Shown: positions 44,347 to 53,120 of the stretch, one piece after another
How positions within the stretch are numbered: position 1 is the first letter of the stretch
How the letters are laid out: each line of letters begins with the position of its first letter
Assembly: GCF_900184995.1 (NCBI RefSeq)
Contig: NZ_LT860099.1
Coordinates: forward strand, 1,204,269 to 1,268,268
DNA: 64,000 nucleotides
DNA from: Konateibacter massiliensis
GTDB lineage: Bacteria; Bacillota; Clostridia; Lachnospirales; Lachnospiraceae
Direction of reading: 5' to 3'
Program-made: the position numbers and the translations under genes
Notes under the pieces: model-generated
What the model saw: the letters and a program-made list of their open reading frames with translations, nothing else
What the model was told of the DNA's origin: nothing
Database searches by the model: none

Positions 44347-45285
44347 TTACATACAACCGCCGTATGTATAGGTTCTTTCCGGTACATCATTTAAATCTTC
44401 TTCGTCAATCTCTGCAACGCAGCGAACCATGGAGCCGTCTCCCATATACCAACGGATTGGGAAACAGAAAAATCTAAAACGTTTGCCGGAAACCTTATCT
44501 AAGTTACCACCAAGGTTCTCAACACCAACGATACCGTGTCCAAGCATTTCCTTGTGGCATGGCTCCCATGTTCCCCAGCAGCCGATGTCTTCTAATTCAC
44601 CGAACTTTTCATCATAAGCCTTCTGTCCGTGAAGCTTGATATATAATTCTTTATCAAATTCTGCGTATGCTTCCTCGCCGAATTTCTCGATATATTCCTC
44701 TGTAATCGGCTTTCCGGATGCTCCCAGAAGGTTCATACGTGTCATTCCGTTATTTCCCATAGCGGTGTGCAGCGGATGATCAAGTGCCTGCATATCCATT
44801 GCCACGCATTTTACTTTATGCTTTACAAACCATTTTCCTGCATCAATTCCTGTTCCGCAAGAATAGTGGTAGTAATCCTTGGAATCGTCAAACTTACGGT
44901 GCATACCTGTATTTAAGCATACTACCATTCCTTCTAATTCCTCCGGTTTGATGTTTGCACGCTCACATGCGTCCTCTAAATGCTTTTCTGTGATAAGTCC
45001 CCAAGGCTCAATCTGAATCTCAAGACAAACCGCATCTCCTGTGTATGCATCAACCGGCATTTCATGTGTGTAACGTGCTCTCTTGCCGTCAAATTCTTTT
45101 TCCATAACATGACGAGGTGCGTCACAGTGAGTGCCTGTATGCATTGTACAACCAATATACTGTGTTAAAACACCACCCTTTGCCAAGGTGTGCTTGCTGT
45201 CAATTACCGGCTTATCAAAATATGGCCAACGTGGGATCTCCGCGCTGAATGGATGTGTTAAATCTACAAATACTTTTTTACTCAT
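44347..45285 (-). CDS. Cyclase-family metal hydrolase, probable dihydrophloroglucinol cyclohydrolase
   Basis: 312 residues from the ATG at 45285, 8 bp after GGAGG. The metal-binding motif HTGTHCDAPRH gives H49, H53, D55 and H59, typical of the kynurenine formamidase/cyclase family. Members hydrolyse cyclic amides, lactones or, in the phloroglucinol route, open the 1,3-diketone ring of dihydrophloroglucinol to 3-hydroxy-5-oxohexanoate. It is longer than kynurenine formamidases (about 210). Assignment rests on the operon. Substrate is inference. Confidence 0.85.
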   Translation of the reverse strand: MSKKVFVDLTHPFSAEIPRWPYFDKPVIDSKHTLAKGGVLTQYIGCTMHTGTHCDAPRHVMEKEFDGKRARYTHEMPVDAYTGDAVCLEIQIEPWGLITEKHLEDACERANIKPEELEGMVVCLNTGMHRKFDDSKDYYHYSCGTGIDAGKWFVKHKVKCVAMDMQALDHPLHTAMGNNGMTRMNLLGASGKPITEEYIEKFGEEAYAEFDKELYIKLHGQKAYDEKFGELEDIGCWGTWEPCHKEMLGHGIVGVENLGGNLDKVSGKRFRFFCFPIRWYMGDGSMVRCVAEIDEEDLNDVPERTYTYGGCM

Positions 45286-45331
45286 TTTATATTCCTCCAT
45301 AGGTTTTCTTTTTTTTAATTGTTAAAATAAT

Positions 45332-46114
45332 TTAGTTTGCCCAATATCCGCCGTCTACCGGAATGTTTGCTCCTGTGATGAAATCACTTGAGCTGGAAGC
45401 TAAGAATAACGCTGTTCCGACAAAATCTTCCGGCTCGCCTAAGCGTCCGATTGGAATACGGGTTAAGAACTTCGTGCTTGCCGTATCATCATTGAACATC
45501 CACTCTGTCAAATCAGAACGGAATACCGTAGGGTTAAAGGTGTTTACATTGATGCCGTACTCACCCCACTCACATGCAAGTGACTGTGCCATCAGGTCAA
45601 TTCCTGCCTTTGCTGTACAGTATCCGGTGTAGTTCTTCATACCAATCTTAGAACGTGCAGAAGAAACTAAGATAACTTTTCCGCCCTTTTTCTGGTCTAC
45701 CAAAACGTGACCTACATATTTACAGAAGAGCCATGTTCCCTGCACATCAGCGTCAATGATAACTCTCCAATCTTCCAAGGTGTGATTTAAAATGGATTTC
45801 GGGCTGTTGTATCCTGCTGCCGTCACCAAAACATTGATTTCCTTAAATGTCTCAACCGTATCCTTCACGATACGCTTTACATCTTCTTCTTTTGCAGGAT
45901 CGCCTACGCTGTAAGCGCATTCAATTCCTTCTGCCTTTAATTCCTCACATAATGCCTTTAGTGATTCTTCTTTTCTTCCGGTTGCCATAACTTTCATTCC
46001 AGCAAGACCGTAGCCCTTTGCAATTGCTTTTCCAAGTGCTCCTGTTGCTCCTGTGATTAAAGCTACCTTTCCCTTTACATGAAACATATTGTCTACAAAA
46101 TTCTTGTCTAACAT
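45332..46114 (-). CDS. Short-chain dehydrogenase, probable phloroglucinol reductase
   Basis: 260 residues, classical SDR. The TGATGALG cofactor motif is at 21-28, and GR at 46-47 favours NADPH. NVLVTAAG marks the core; the catalytic triad is S151/S152, Y165 and K169 (YCTAK). Eubacterium oxidoreducens-type phloroglucinol reductase is an NADPH-dependent SDR, so the fit is good. The general annotation would be 3-oxoacyl-ACP reductase-like. AAAGGAG precedes the ATG. It lies 15 bp after the cupin gene. Confidence 0.85.
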   Translation of the reverse strand: MLDKNFVDNMFHVKGKVALITGATGALGKAIAKGYGLAGMKVMATGRKEESLKALCEELKAEGIECAYSVGDPAKEEDVKRIVKDTVETFKEINVLVTAAGYNSPKSILNHTLEDWRVIIDADVQGTWLFCKYVGHVLVDQKKGGKVILVSSARSKIGMKNYTGYCTAKAGIDLMAQSLACEWGEYGINVNTFNPTVFRSDLTEWMFNDDTASTKFLTRIPIGRLGEPEDFVGTALFLASSSSDFITGANIPVDGGYWAN

Positions 46115-46129
46115 CTCGTTTCTCCTTTC

Positions 46130-46477
46130 TTACTGCGGATAATTGATAATAACCAGCATCGTTGCAGGGCTATTTGATTCGTTAATTAAGTAACGTCCTT
46201 CGTTTGGTGCAAAGGAAATGCTTTCATTTTTATGTATCACATATTTCGTACCCGCCTTGTCTGTAACGGTCATTTCCCCTTCCAAAACGTAATATACCTT
46301 CTCCAACGGATTGTCCTCATATGCGTATTCCGCGCCGCCTCCAGGAAGAAACGTGGATAATCCCATCCAGAATTTCTCTGCTCCTGTCTCTTCCTTGCCG
46401 TGAATTCTCATCGCGGTCATTTTAAAATGTCCCGGTGCATCATAAGCCTTTAGTTCTTCCAATGTTCTCTTTACCAT
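46130..46477 (-). CDS. Cupin protein of the phloroglucinol-type operon
   Basis: 115 residues of one cupin barrel (LSTFLPGGGAEYAYEDNPLEKVYYVLEGEMTV). The metal-binding motif 1 is degenerate: the usual HxH is replaced (EYAYED), and one conserved Glu (VYYVLEGE) remains. Its role in the pathway is unknown; it might bind a pathway intermediate or help regulation. It is second in the operon, 27 bp after the dehydrogenase and 15 bp before the SDR. Confidence 0.8.
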   Translation of the reverse strand: MVKRTLEELKAYDAPGHFKMTAMRIHGKEETGAEKFWMGLSTFLPGGGAEYAYEDNPLEKVYYVLEGEMTVTDKAGTKYVIHKNESISFAPNEGRYLINESNSPATMLVIINYPQ

Positions 46478-46504
46478 AGCCTTGCTCCTTCTCTTTTTTT
46501 ATTT

Positions 46505-47449
46505 TTAATCATATGACTTGCTTACTTCTAATTGCTTTAACAGACGTCTGTTAAACTGGTTCTGTATTTTAAGCCTATCGGAATCAGGATATTCAAAAAA
46601 GCCTCTGCCTGTCTTAAATCCTAATTCTCCTTTTTCAACCTTATCGCGAAGCAATGAGCTTGCATGGTCGGAACGGTCCATATCTGAAAGAAGGTTATCG
46701 CCTACTTTACACCAGATATCCAAACCTCCGAAATCTGCAACCTCCAGTTGTCCCGTCGTCGCATAGCGAAATGCCGGACCGAATTTCAATGCAGTCTCGA
46801 TATCCTTTGCATCCGCAGCACCCATTTCCATCAAGGAAAACACCTCTCTTGCGATGCCTTGCTGAATGCGGTTTGCAAGAAGCCCCGGAATATCCTTTCG
46901 CACCTTTGCAGGTCGTTTTTCAATGGAGCGGTATAAATCCTCTACCTCCTGATAGCGAGCCTCCTCCATATTCCCGAAAAAGGACAGCTCCACAAGCGGA
47001 ATTAAGTGCGCCGGATTGTACCAATGACAGACCATCACTCTTTTCTTATTTTTCTCATCAAGCTTCTCTGTCAGTTTGGAGAAAGCAATGCTTGACGTGT
47101 TGCTCGCAAATATGGTATCCTCACGGCATATTTGAATCAAGCTGTCAAACAGCTCCTGCTTTAGTTCAGGTACCTCAGGAATCGCCTCAATAACATAGTC
47201 TGCATCCTTAGCAGCCTCTGCCAAATCTGCATACAATGTTATGTTGTCCAGTGCCTTCTGCTCCTTCGCTTCGTCTAGTACACCTTCAGAAACCAAAAAA
47301 TCATATTGATGTTTGATTTTTTCTTTACAAATGTTTCTCACTGCCTCGAAACTCTCATAAACGGATACTTTGTAACCATAAAGAGCGAAACAGCCTGCAA
47401 TGGCATGCCCCATCGTCCCGGCACCTACCACTGTGATGTTTTGTATCAT
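46505..47449 (-). CDS. 3-hydroxyacyl-CoA dehydrogenase-family enzyme, probable 3-hydroxy-5-oxohexanoate dehydrogenase
   Basis: 314 residues from the ATG at 47449, right after AGGAGG. The Rossmann motif is VVGAGTMGHAIAGCFALYG, the family signature CHWYNPAHLIPLVE, and the C-terminal domain starts GPAFRYATTGQLEVADFGG. It resembles carnitine dehydrogenase-like and 3-hydroxybutyryl-CoA dehydrogenase proteins without CoA-specific features. In the phloroglucinol route it would oxidise (S)-3-hydroxy-5-oxohexanoate with NAD+. It is the first gene of the operon. Confidence 0.83.
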   Translation of the reverse strand: MIQNITVVGAGTMGHAIAGCFALYGYKVSVYESFEAVRNICKEKIKHQYDFLVSEGVLDEAKEQKALDNITLYADLAEAAKDADYVIEAIPEVPELKQELFDSLIQICREDTIFASNTSSIAFSKLTEKLDEKNKKRVMVCHWYNPAHLIPLVELSFFGNMEEARYQEVEDLYRSIEKRPAKVRKDIPGLLANRIQQGIAREVFSLMEMGAADAKDIETALKFGPAFRYATTGQLEVADFGGLDIWCKVGDNLLSDMDRSDHASSLLRDKVEKGELGFKTGRGFFEYPDSDRLKIQNQFNRRLLKQLEVSKSYD

Positions 47450-47470
47450 GTTCTTCCTCCTTTCAAAATA

Positions 47471-47545
47471 GAGAATGTGCAAAGTACATTCTCCGCGCCC
47501 GAAAGTCTTTTGAAATCACTTGGTTATTTTGACCAAATCCAGTGA
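47471..47545 (-). promoter_or_regulatory. LysR-type dyad and leader hairpin of the phloroglucinol-type operon
   Basis: Nested dyads lie between the divergent genes: TCACT...AGTGA (47516-47520/47541-47545) encloses TTGGT...ACCAA (47520-47524/47532-47536), a plausible LysR operator. Nearer the operon, GAGAATGT/ACATTCTC (47471-47493) forms an 8-bp hairpin in the leader, 21 bp before the start codon. Confidence 0.5.
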
Positions 47546-47642
47546 CTTTTTCGCTTTTTTGTTGTAAAATAAGTGTAACATATCGCCAATATTAAGTGAA
47601 ATTCATAAAATTCATTACAGTTATGACAAAGAGGAGACCAAC

Positions 47643-48536
47643 ATGAATTTATTTCAATTTGAATATTTTATTACACTCGCTGAGACGCTCAGTTATACAA
47701 AAGCTTCTCAGAAATTGCATATTTCCCAGTCAACGCTCAGCAAAATGATTATTAATCTGGAACATACCATCGGTTCCCAGCTTTTTATCCGGAACAAAAG
47801 GGATGTTAAACTGACAACCGCGGGTAAAATCTATTATGATGAAATCAAAAATATTTTAGATACTTATGAGGGAACGATACGGAAAATTCAGAATATGGAA
47901 AACGGTACGACCGGAGTAATCAACTTAGGATTTCTTGGAACTGCGCTTGTGGAGCTGCTTCCGTTTATCATCAACCGCTTTCATGAGCACTATCCGACAA
48001 TCAGAATTAACCCTTTAGACTACACCTATTCGAAAATTATGGAATCACTGTTTAACAATGAGATTGACATTGCAATCTTGCCGGATTTGGAACTGGAGCA
48101 TTTTCCAAATCTGGCAAAGAAGCCGATTTTTAAGGACAGCATGTGCGCCGTTGTGCATAAAGACCACCGCTTTTCAAAACTTGATAAGATTAATATCGCC
48201 GATCTCAAGGATGAGCCTATCGTCAGCATGGACCCGAAGGTATCGCGTCACGACAGCTCTCTCATCAGCAATATTTGTATCAAGCAAGGATTTTTCCCAA
48301 ATGTGATCTATGAGGCAAACAGCCTGTTAAATATGCTTGTGATGGTGGATTGTCAGGTAGGAATCACGATTATGGCAAGTCACATGAAGCACTTTGCCAC
48401 AGATACTGTGAGATTTGTACCGATTGCCGGTTTGGAGAATAGCTTTCATGTCGTATGTGTCCACAACAGTACGACAAATGAGAGTGTGCCAAAGCTTTTG
48501 GCAGTGATTGATGAATGTTTTCCACCGGAAAACTGA
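47643..48536 (+). CDS. LysR-family regulator divergent from the phloroglucinol-type operon
   Basis: 297 residues. The winged helix spans 1-60 (LSYTKASQKLHISQSTLSKM), and the effector domain 90-295. GAGGAG precedes the ATG. It is divergent from the hydroxy-acid dehydrogenase gene, with 193 bp between starts, and the dyad at 47516-47545 lies between them. Activation of the operon by phloroglucinol or an intermediate is the natural hypothesis. It ends at a strong terminator. Confidence 0.9.
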   Translation: MNLFQFEYFITLAETLSYTKASQKLHISQSTLSKMIINLEHTIGSQLFIRNKRDVKLTTAGKIYYDEIKNILDTYEGTIRKIQNMENGTTGVINLGFLGTALVELLPFIINRFHEHYPTIRINPLDYTYSKIMESLFNNEIDIAILPDLELEHFPNLAKKPIFKDSMCAVVHKDHRFSKLDKINIADLKDEPIVSMDPKVSRHDSSLISNICIKQGFFPNVIYEANSLLNMLVMVDCQVGITIMASHMKHFATDTVRFVPIAGLENSFHVVCVHNSTTNESVPKLLAVIDECFPPEN

Positions 48537-48640
48537 TGATATATTCTTTACATTTAACAAGATGTGTGTAAAATTCCAAAATGAACTTACGATAAGACGG
48601 AATACTATACTTATAAGATAATCAGTAATAAAACTTACTA

Positions 48641-48688
48641 AGAGCCCGTTTAGATATCAATATCTAAATCAGGCTCTCTCTTTTTTGT
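48641..48688 (+). terminator. Terminator of the LysR gene
   Basis: A near-perfect stem from AGAGCC...TTTAGATAT to ATATCTAAA...GGCTCT (48641-48677) is followed by CTCTTTTTTG on the plus strand. Confidence 0.85.
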
Positions 48689-48774
48689 TATCCTTAACAA
48701 AGGCTACCATTTACCCCTTTTAATAAAAGTCATGAAACACATAATCAAAAATATCAGTAAACTATAAAGTAATA

Positions 48775-49080
48775 TTATAAAATCATTTCTCCAATGGTTC
48801 TTCCGATAGAAGCAATATCGCTGGTGCCAGTAAATTCAAATTTCACTTTACCGAGTCCACTGAAATATAATTCTAACTCGCTATCAAGCTCTAGAACACC
48901 AGCAGTTTCAACAGAAAATACTTAAATTTTTGAATACGGCAATGAAGAAAAATCTTTTTTCTTTCCTGTAAGCCCTTGTACATTAACTGCAATAATACGC
49001 TTATTAGTAAATACAACAAAATCTCGTATACTTTGATAAGCGCCGATAATAGTTTCACCTGTAATAAATAACGGAGCAAC
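48775..49080 (-). pseudogene. Broken PH-domain protein gene
   Basis: The minus strand from 49080 reads VAPLFITGETIIGAYQSIRD and continues FTNKRIIAVNVQGLTGKKKD, then meets TAA at 48922-48924 after SLPYSKI. Past the stop, VFSVETAGVLELDSELELYF continues the same domain to a second stop at 48775. This is a bacterial PH-domain protein (bPH/DUF1696, normally about 120-125 residues). The N-terminal ~20 residues are lost and a stop sits at Gln or similar. The flanks (48689-48774 and 49081-49160) hold nothing else. Confidence 0.75.
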
Positions 49081-49162
49081 CTAAAAACATTACAAAATAT
49101 ATTATTTACGCAGTTGTAGAATTGCAAGGTATCGTAATGAATTTCCCATGATACTAAAAATC

Positions 49163-49188
49163 CCCCTATCCGGGTTGGATAAGGGGAA
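49163..49188 (-). terminator. Terminator of the pectate lyase gene
   Basis: CCCCTTATCC pairs with GGATAGGGGG (minus strand), followed by ATTTTTAG, 29 bp after the stop. Confidence 0.8.
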
Positions 49189-49216
49189 ATTATGTAATTT
49201 TGCAAATAAAAAATTA

Positions 49217-50242
49217 TTACTGATTAAACGAACAATTACTTACCGTTGCACCAACTATTTTGTCTTTACTCGTACCACTTATCGACTTACAATCTGTAAA
49301 TTTATGCTTTCCTGAAGCCGGAGCTGTTGGAAAATAAAAATTCACATAATTGCTTGTGCCGGTACAACTAGTCAACGTAACATAACCTGTGTTATTATTC
49401 TGATCGAAACCCCTCAGTTTATTACCTGTCGCTGAGCATCCTTCTAAGTAATGATTATCAGCCGTATAGTTTCCACCTACTTTAAAACCATTTCCGTTTC
49501 CATCACCAACGCCGCTGTAATTTGCCTGGCTGTTATAAACAGATACTGCATTACCGGCTTGATAGAAATCAAATCCATCATCTGAGTTGTATTCTGCAAT
49601 ACAGTCTTCAAAAACATTTCCAGGTCCAATATCTAATTTAGCTGCAAAACCATCCGCATTTTCTCCATTTGTTCCGGAATCGTAATTATAAGTGGATGTA
49701 ACTCTTGTGATTCTATTATAGGAAGCTCCATTGCTCATCTGAAGTCCTGTATCACAACACTTGGTAATAAAGCAATCCTGTACACGGTTATAATTTCCGC
49801 TGATATGGATACCGTTATCTCCTGCATTCTTGATCGTAAGTCCTGCAATAATCCAATAATTTCCGGAAATTTGGAAGCCTCTGTTACTGCTGCTCTCTGC
49901 TTGTCCTGAAAAATCAATTACAGGAGCATGTCCGCTATAATTTAGAATTTTGATGGGTTCACTTGATGTTCCGTTTGCTGTTAGCTTAAATGTCGAAGAA
50001 TAACTATAAGTTCCGTTCAATACAAAAATCGTAGTACCCGCACTTGCTTTTGTCAAAGCTTTTGTTAAGGTCTTGAAAGCAGTTGTTTTCGATGTTCCGT
50101 CGTTCGAATCGCTTCCACTTGTTGAAACATAATAATACGTTGTTGCTGCTTTAACCGGTATCTGATTCAAATAAAACATACTAAAAACCATGACACAAGT
50201 TAAAATAAAACTGATACTTTTTCTTCCTCTTCCTCTTTTCAT
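49217..50242 (-). CDS. Secreted PL9-type pectate lyase
   Basis: 341 residues with a cleavable signal peptide (basic MKRGRGRKS, then hydrophobic to about 32) and a right-handed beta-helix. D197 (NADGFAAK) and D221, D222, D225 (SDDGFDFY) have the same spacing as the Ca2+-binding Asp residues of Pel9A, and K254 in GNGFKVGG fits the catalytic Lys. Polysaccharide lyase family 9 cleaves polygalacturonate or pectin by beta-elimination. Lack of a cell-wall anchor suggests release. It is a single gene with its own terminator. Confidence 0.8.
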   Translation of the reverse strand: MKRGRGRKSISFILTCVMVFSMFYLNQIPVKAATTYYYVSTSGSDSNDGTSKTTAFKTLTKALTKASAGTTIFVLNGTYSYSSTFKLTANGTSSEPIKILNYSGHAPVIDFSGQAESSSNRGFQISGNYWIIAGLTIKNAGDNGIHISGNYNRVQDCFITKCCDTGLQMSNGASYNRITRVTSTYNYDSGTNGENADGFAAKLDIGPGNVFEDCIAEYNSDDGFDFYQAGNAVSVYNSQANYSGVGDGNGNGFKVGGNYTADNHYLEGCSATGNKLRGFDQNNNTGYVTLTSCTGTSNYVNFYFPTAPASGKHKFTDCKSISGTSKDKIVGATVSNCSFNQ

Positions 50243-50515
50243 TATAATACCCCTTTCTTTCTGATCTATAAAATCCCTCCCCAGTTATTTGGTTCGGTAA
50301 TTATAGCGAAACAAAATCTATAAATATATTATAATTCAGCAGCATTATTACTATATTTTCTTTTATTACTTAACCGTTTTTGTAAGTATTTACCATTTGT
50401 TTTAGTATACCATAAAATAATTTATTTTCAACTGTTTTTTTCATATTTATTTTATATTTTGTTAATTATTTTAATACTTTGTTAATATTTTATTTTTCTT
50501 TTTTATCTGTAATAA

Positions 50516-50555
50516 AAGAAAGACAAGTACTTTATTGAGGTACCTGTCTTTCTTC
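50516..50555 (-). terminator. Terminator of metF
   Basis: AAGAAAGACA-A-GTAC and GTAC-C-TGTCTTTCTT pair around TTTATTGAG, with TTTTATTAC following on the minus strand. The rest of 50243-50606 is AT-rich promoter/UTR sequence with no gene I can support. Confidence 0.75.
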
Positions 50556-50606
50556 TTAATTATGTATTCTATTTTTTCTTTATGAATCACTTTCGCCATC
50601 CCAATT

Positions 50607-51467
50607 CTATCTCAGGGTTTTAATTCCCTCGCAAATTCTTCTTGCAACCAATGGATTATTCATTGTAAAGAGATGAATTCCCGCTACATCATGTGCAAGC
50701 AAATCCACAATCTGATCAATTGCATAGGCGATTCCCGCATCGAATAAAGCTTCTTTGTTATTTTCATACTTCTGCATCATCTTGCTGAATTTAGCCGGCA
50801 GGGAAGCACCGCAAAGGGATACCATTTTCTCAATCTGCGCTTTGTTGATGACCGGCATGATTCCGGCCTCTATCGGCGCATCTATCCCGGCTGCTCTCGC
50901 CCTGTCGCAAAAATCATAAAACAGCTCATTGTCAAAAAACAGCTGCGAAACCAAGTGATCCACTCCGCTTTCTGTTTTCTTTTTCAAGTTTAAAATATCC
51001 ACTTTTGCGCTTCCCGCTTCTATGTGAGTTTCCGGATAGCAGGCACCGCTTATATGAAAGTCTCCCTTCATTTTTACAAAGGCTGCCAAATCACTTGCAT
51101 AGTGAAAATCATCCTTCTTTTCTACGTCGGGATTGACATCACCGCGCAGCGCCAAAATATTTTCAATACCGGAGTCCTTTAACTCTTCTAAAATTCCACT
51201 GATTTCCTGTTTGTTATAATTAAGACAGGTCAGATGTACCAACGGCTCGAGGTGGTATTGATGCTTTATCTTCTTGGCAATCTCAACTGTCTGGTTATTC
51301 ACACTGCTGCCCCCCGCCCCGAAGGTCACGCTTATAAAATCAGGCTGCAGGCTGCAAAGCTCCTCCAGTATCCCGTCAATGTTTTTCAGCGCAATTTCTT
51401 TTTTTGGCGGAAAAATTTCAAATGATAAAACCGGTTTTTTTGTCTCAAATATTGTTTGTATTTTCAC
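50607..51467 (-). CDS. metF: Methylenetetrahydrofolate reductase
   Basis: 286 residues from a GTG at 51467, just after GGAGAG; a longer frame upstream runs into non-coding AT-rich DNA. LSFEIFPPKKE near 14 and ISVTFGAGGSSVNNQT are the folate/FAD motifs, and GACYPETHIEAG and DHLVSQLFFDNE follow. It reduces 5,10-methylene-THF to 5-methyl-THF for methionine or for the Wood-Ljungdahl branch. No S-box riboswitch is visible upstream. It is divergent from the permease gene. Confidence 0.93.
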   Translation of the reverse strand: MKIQTIFETKKPVLSFEIFPPKKEIALKNIDGILEELCSLQPDFISVTFGAGGSSVNNQTVEIAKKIKHQYHLEPLVHLTCLNYNKQEISGILEELKDSGIENILALRGDVNPDVEKKDDFHYASDLAAFVKMKGDFHISGACYPETHIEAGSAKVDILNLKKKTESGVDHLVSQLFFDNELFYDFCDRARAAGIDAPIEAGIMPVINKAQIEKMVSLCGASLPAKFSKMMQKYENNKEALFDAGIAYAIDQIVDLLAHDVAGIHLFTMNNPLVARRICEGIKTLR

Positions 51468-51687
51468 TTTTGTTCTCTCCGTTTCATTTGTTTCTTTCAC
51501 TATACATAGAATTACGTTGTAATTCAAGCGTTTTTTATTTGAGGCTATCGTATCCCTATAATATATTATTAAGCCTGACTTATCAACTTTTATTAATATA
51601 TAATTTATAATTATTAGTTTTTCCTGTAGAAATATGTAAGAGACTGTGCTATACTTTTTCGTGACAAATTTTAAGGAGGATATTTTC

Positions 51688-52962
51688 TTGGAAAGCAAAA
51701 AAATCATTCAAGTGGAAGACAAAGTATCTGCAAATTTATTAGTTCCTCTCTCTTTGCAACACATGTTTGCAATGTTTGGTGCATCGGTTCTTGTACCAAT
51801 TATCTTTAACATTAACCCGTCGGTCGTTCTGTTAATGAACGGTATCGGCACACTATTATTTATTCTTATTACAAAGGGCAAGGCTCCAGCTTATCTTGGC
51901 TCTAGCTTTGCATTTTTATCACCTGCCGGGTTAGTTATTGCTAGCTTTGGCTATCAATATGCGCTTGGCGGATTTATCGCTGTTGGTTTTGGTCTGTGCG
52001 TGTTATCCTTAATTATTTTTAAGTTCGGTGTTAAATGGATTGACGTTGTACTGCCGGCGGCTTCAATGGGTCCGGTTGTAGCTCTTATCGGTCTGGAGCT
52101 TGCAGGAAGCGCTGCCAGCACAGGCGGTATCGTTCCAACCGAAGCCGCACCAATCATTGATCCGAAAAATGTACTTGTATTTGTTATCACATTGGCAGTA
52201 GCGGTATTTGGTAACGTACTTTTCAAAAAATTCTTTGCCGTTATCCCTATTCTGATTGCGATTGTTGTGGGATATATTGCAGCCTTATTTACCGGAGTCG
52301 TTAAAATAAGTACTGTTGTTACAGCACTGCATGCAAATTTTTTCGTTATCCCGAATTTCCAGACACCTCGCTTTAATCTGGAAGCTGTTATCACAATTTT
52401 CCCTGTTATTCTGCTGCTTGCTTCCGAGCATATCGGTCATCAGATTGTAACAAGTAAAATTGTAGATCGTGATTTATTGAAAGAGCCGGGATTACACCGT
52501 ACGCTGTTTGCTGATGGTATTTCTACAATGCTTTCCGGCTTTGTAGGCTCCGTTCCGACTACAACCTATGGTGAGAATATCGGTGTTATGGCTATGACAA
52601 AGGTATATTCTGTACAAGTTATCGGTGGCGCGGCTGTGCTTTCCATCCTTTCCTCCTTTATCGGACCGGTTGCAGCATTGATTCAGACCATTCCGGGACC
52701 TGTTATCGGCGGTATCTCCTTCCTGCTCTACGGTATGATCGGAGCCTCTGGTATCCGTGTTATGGTAGACGGTCAGGTGGATTACAGCAAGAGCCGTAAT
52801 TTGACTCTTACTTCCGTTGTTTTCGTAACCGGACTTTCCGGTGTAGCTCTTAACATCGGCAATGTTTCCTTAAAAGGTATGGTGCTTGCATGTATCGTAG
52901 GTATGCTGCTTTCACTCTGCTTCTATGTATTTGATAAGCTTGGAATTGCGAATGATAAATAA
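51688..52962 (+). CDS. Uracil/xanthine permease (NCS2 family)
   Basis: 424 residues from a TTG at 51688, 8 bp after AAGGAGG; an earlier in-frame GTG has no ribosome site. About 12-14 helices. The NCS2 motifs are LQHMFAMFGASVLVPI near 25, the substrate-binding SEHIGHQIVTSKI, and GSVPTTTYGENIGVMAMTKV. These fit UraA-like uracil permeases. It ends in a strong terminator. PyrR-type leader control was not found. Confidence 0.92.
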   Translation: MESKKIIQVEDKVSANLLVPLSLQHMFAMFGASVLVPIIFNINPSVVLLMNGIGTLLFILITKGKAPAYLGSSFAFLSPAGLVIASFGYQYALGGFIAVGFGLCVLSLIIFKFGVKWIDVVLPAASMGPVVALIGLELAGSAASTGGIVPTEAAPIIDPKNVLVFVITLAVAVFGNVLFKKFFAVIPILIAIVVGYIAALFTGVVKISTVVTALHANFFVIPNFQTPRFNLEAVITIFPVILLLASEHIGHQIVTSKIVDRDLLKEPGLHRTLFADGISTMLSGFVGSVPTTTYGENIGVMAMTKVYSVQVIGGAAVLSILSSFIGPVAALIQTIPGPVIGGISFLLYGMIGASGIRVMVDGQVDYSKSRNLTLTSVVFVTGLSGVALNIGNVSLKGMVLACIVGMLLSLCFYVFDKLGIANDK

Positions 52963-52981
52963 AGCAGATTTTTAAAATAAC

Positions 52982-53041
52982 AAATGTCCCCTGAGAGCAA
53001 AGGCACAAAATTGTGCTTGACTGTCGGGGGACATTTATTTT
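52982..53041 (+). terminator. Terminator of the uracil/xanthine permease gene
   Basis: AAATGTCCCC (52982-52991) pairs with GGGGACATTT (53027-53036) around an inner GCACAA/TTGTGC stem, then ATTTT. Confidence 0.85.
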
Positions 53042-53120
53042 ACTAATTTCGGCCTAAGCCTTTCGTTCGTTGTTGTTTTTACATGATATTTCAATTTATA
53101 ACGCTTCTGGAAACAGGAAC

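Noticed and set aside
48891-49205. 104-codon minus-strand open frame
   Set aside because: It is a shadow frame; the PH-domain sequence runs in another frame of the same strand.
51468-51687. S-box or T-box leader before metF
   Set aside because: No K-turn or GGTGG-like T-box sequence was visible.
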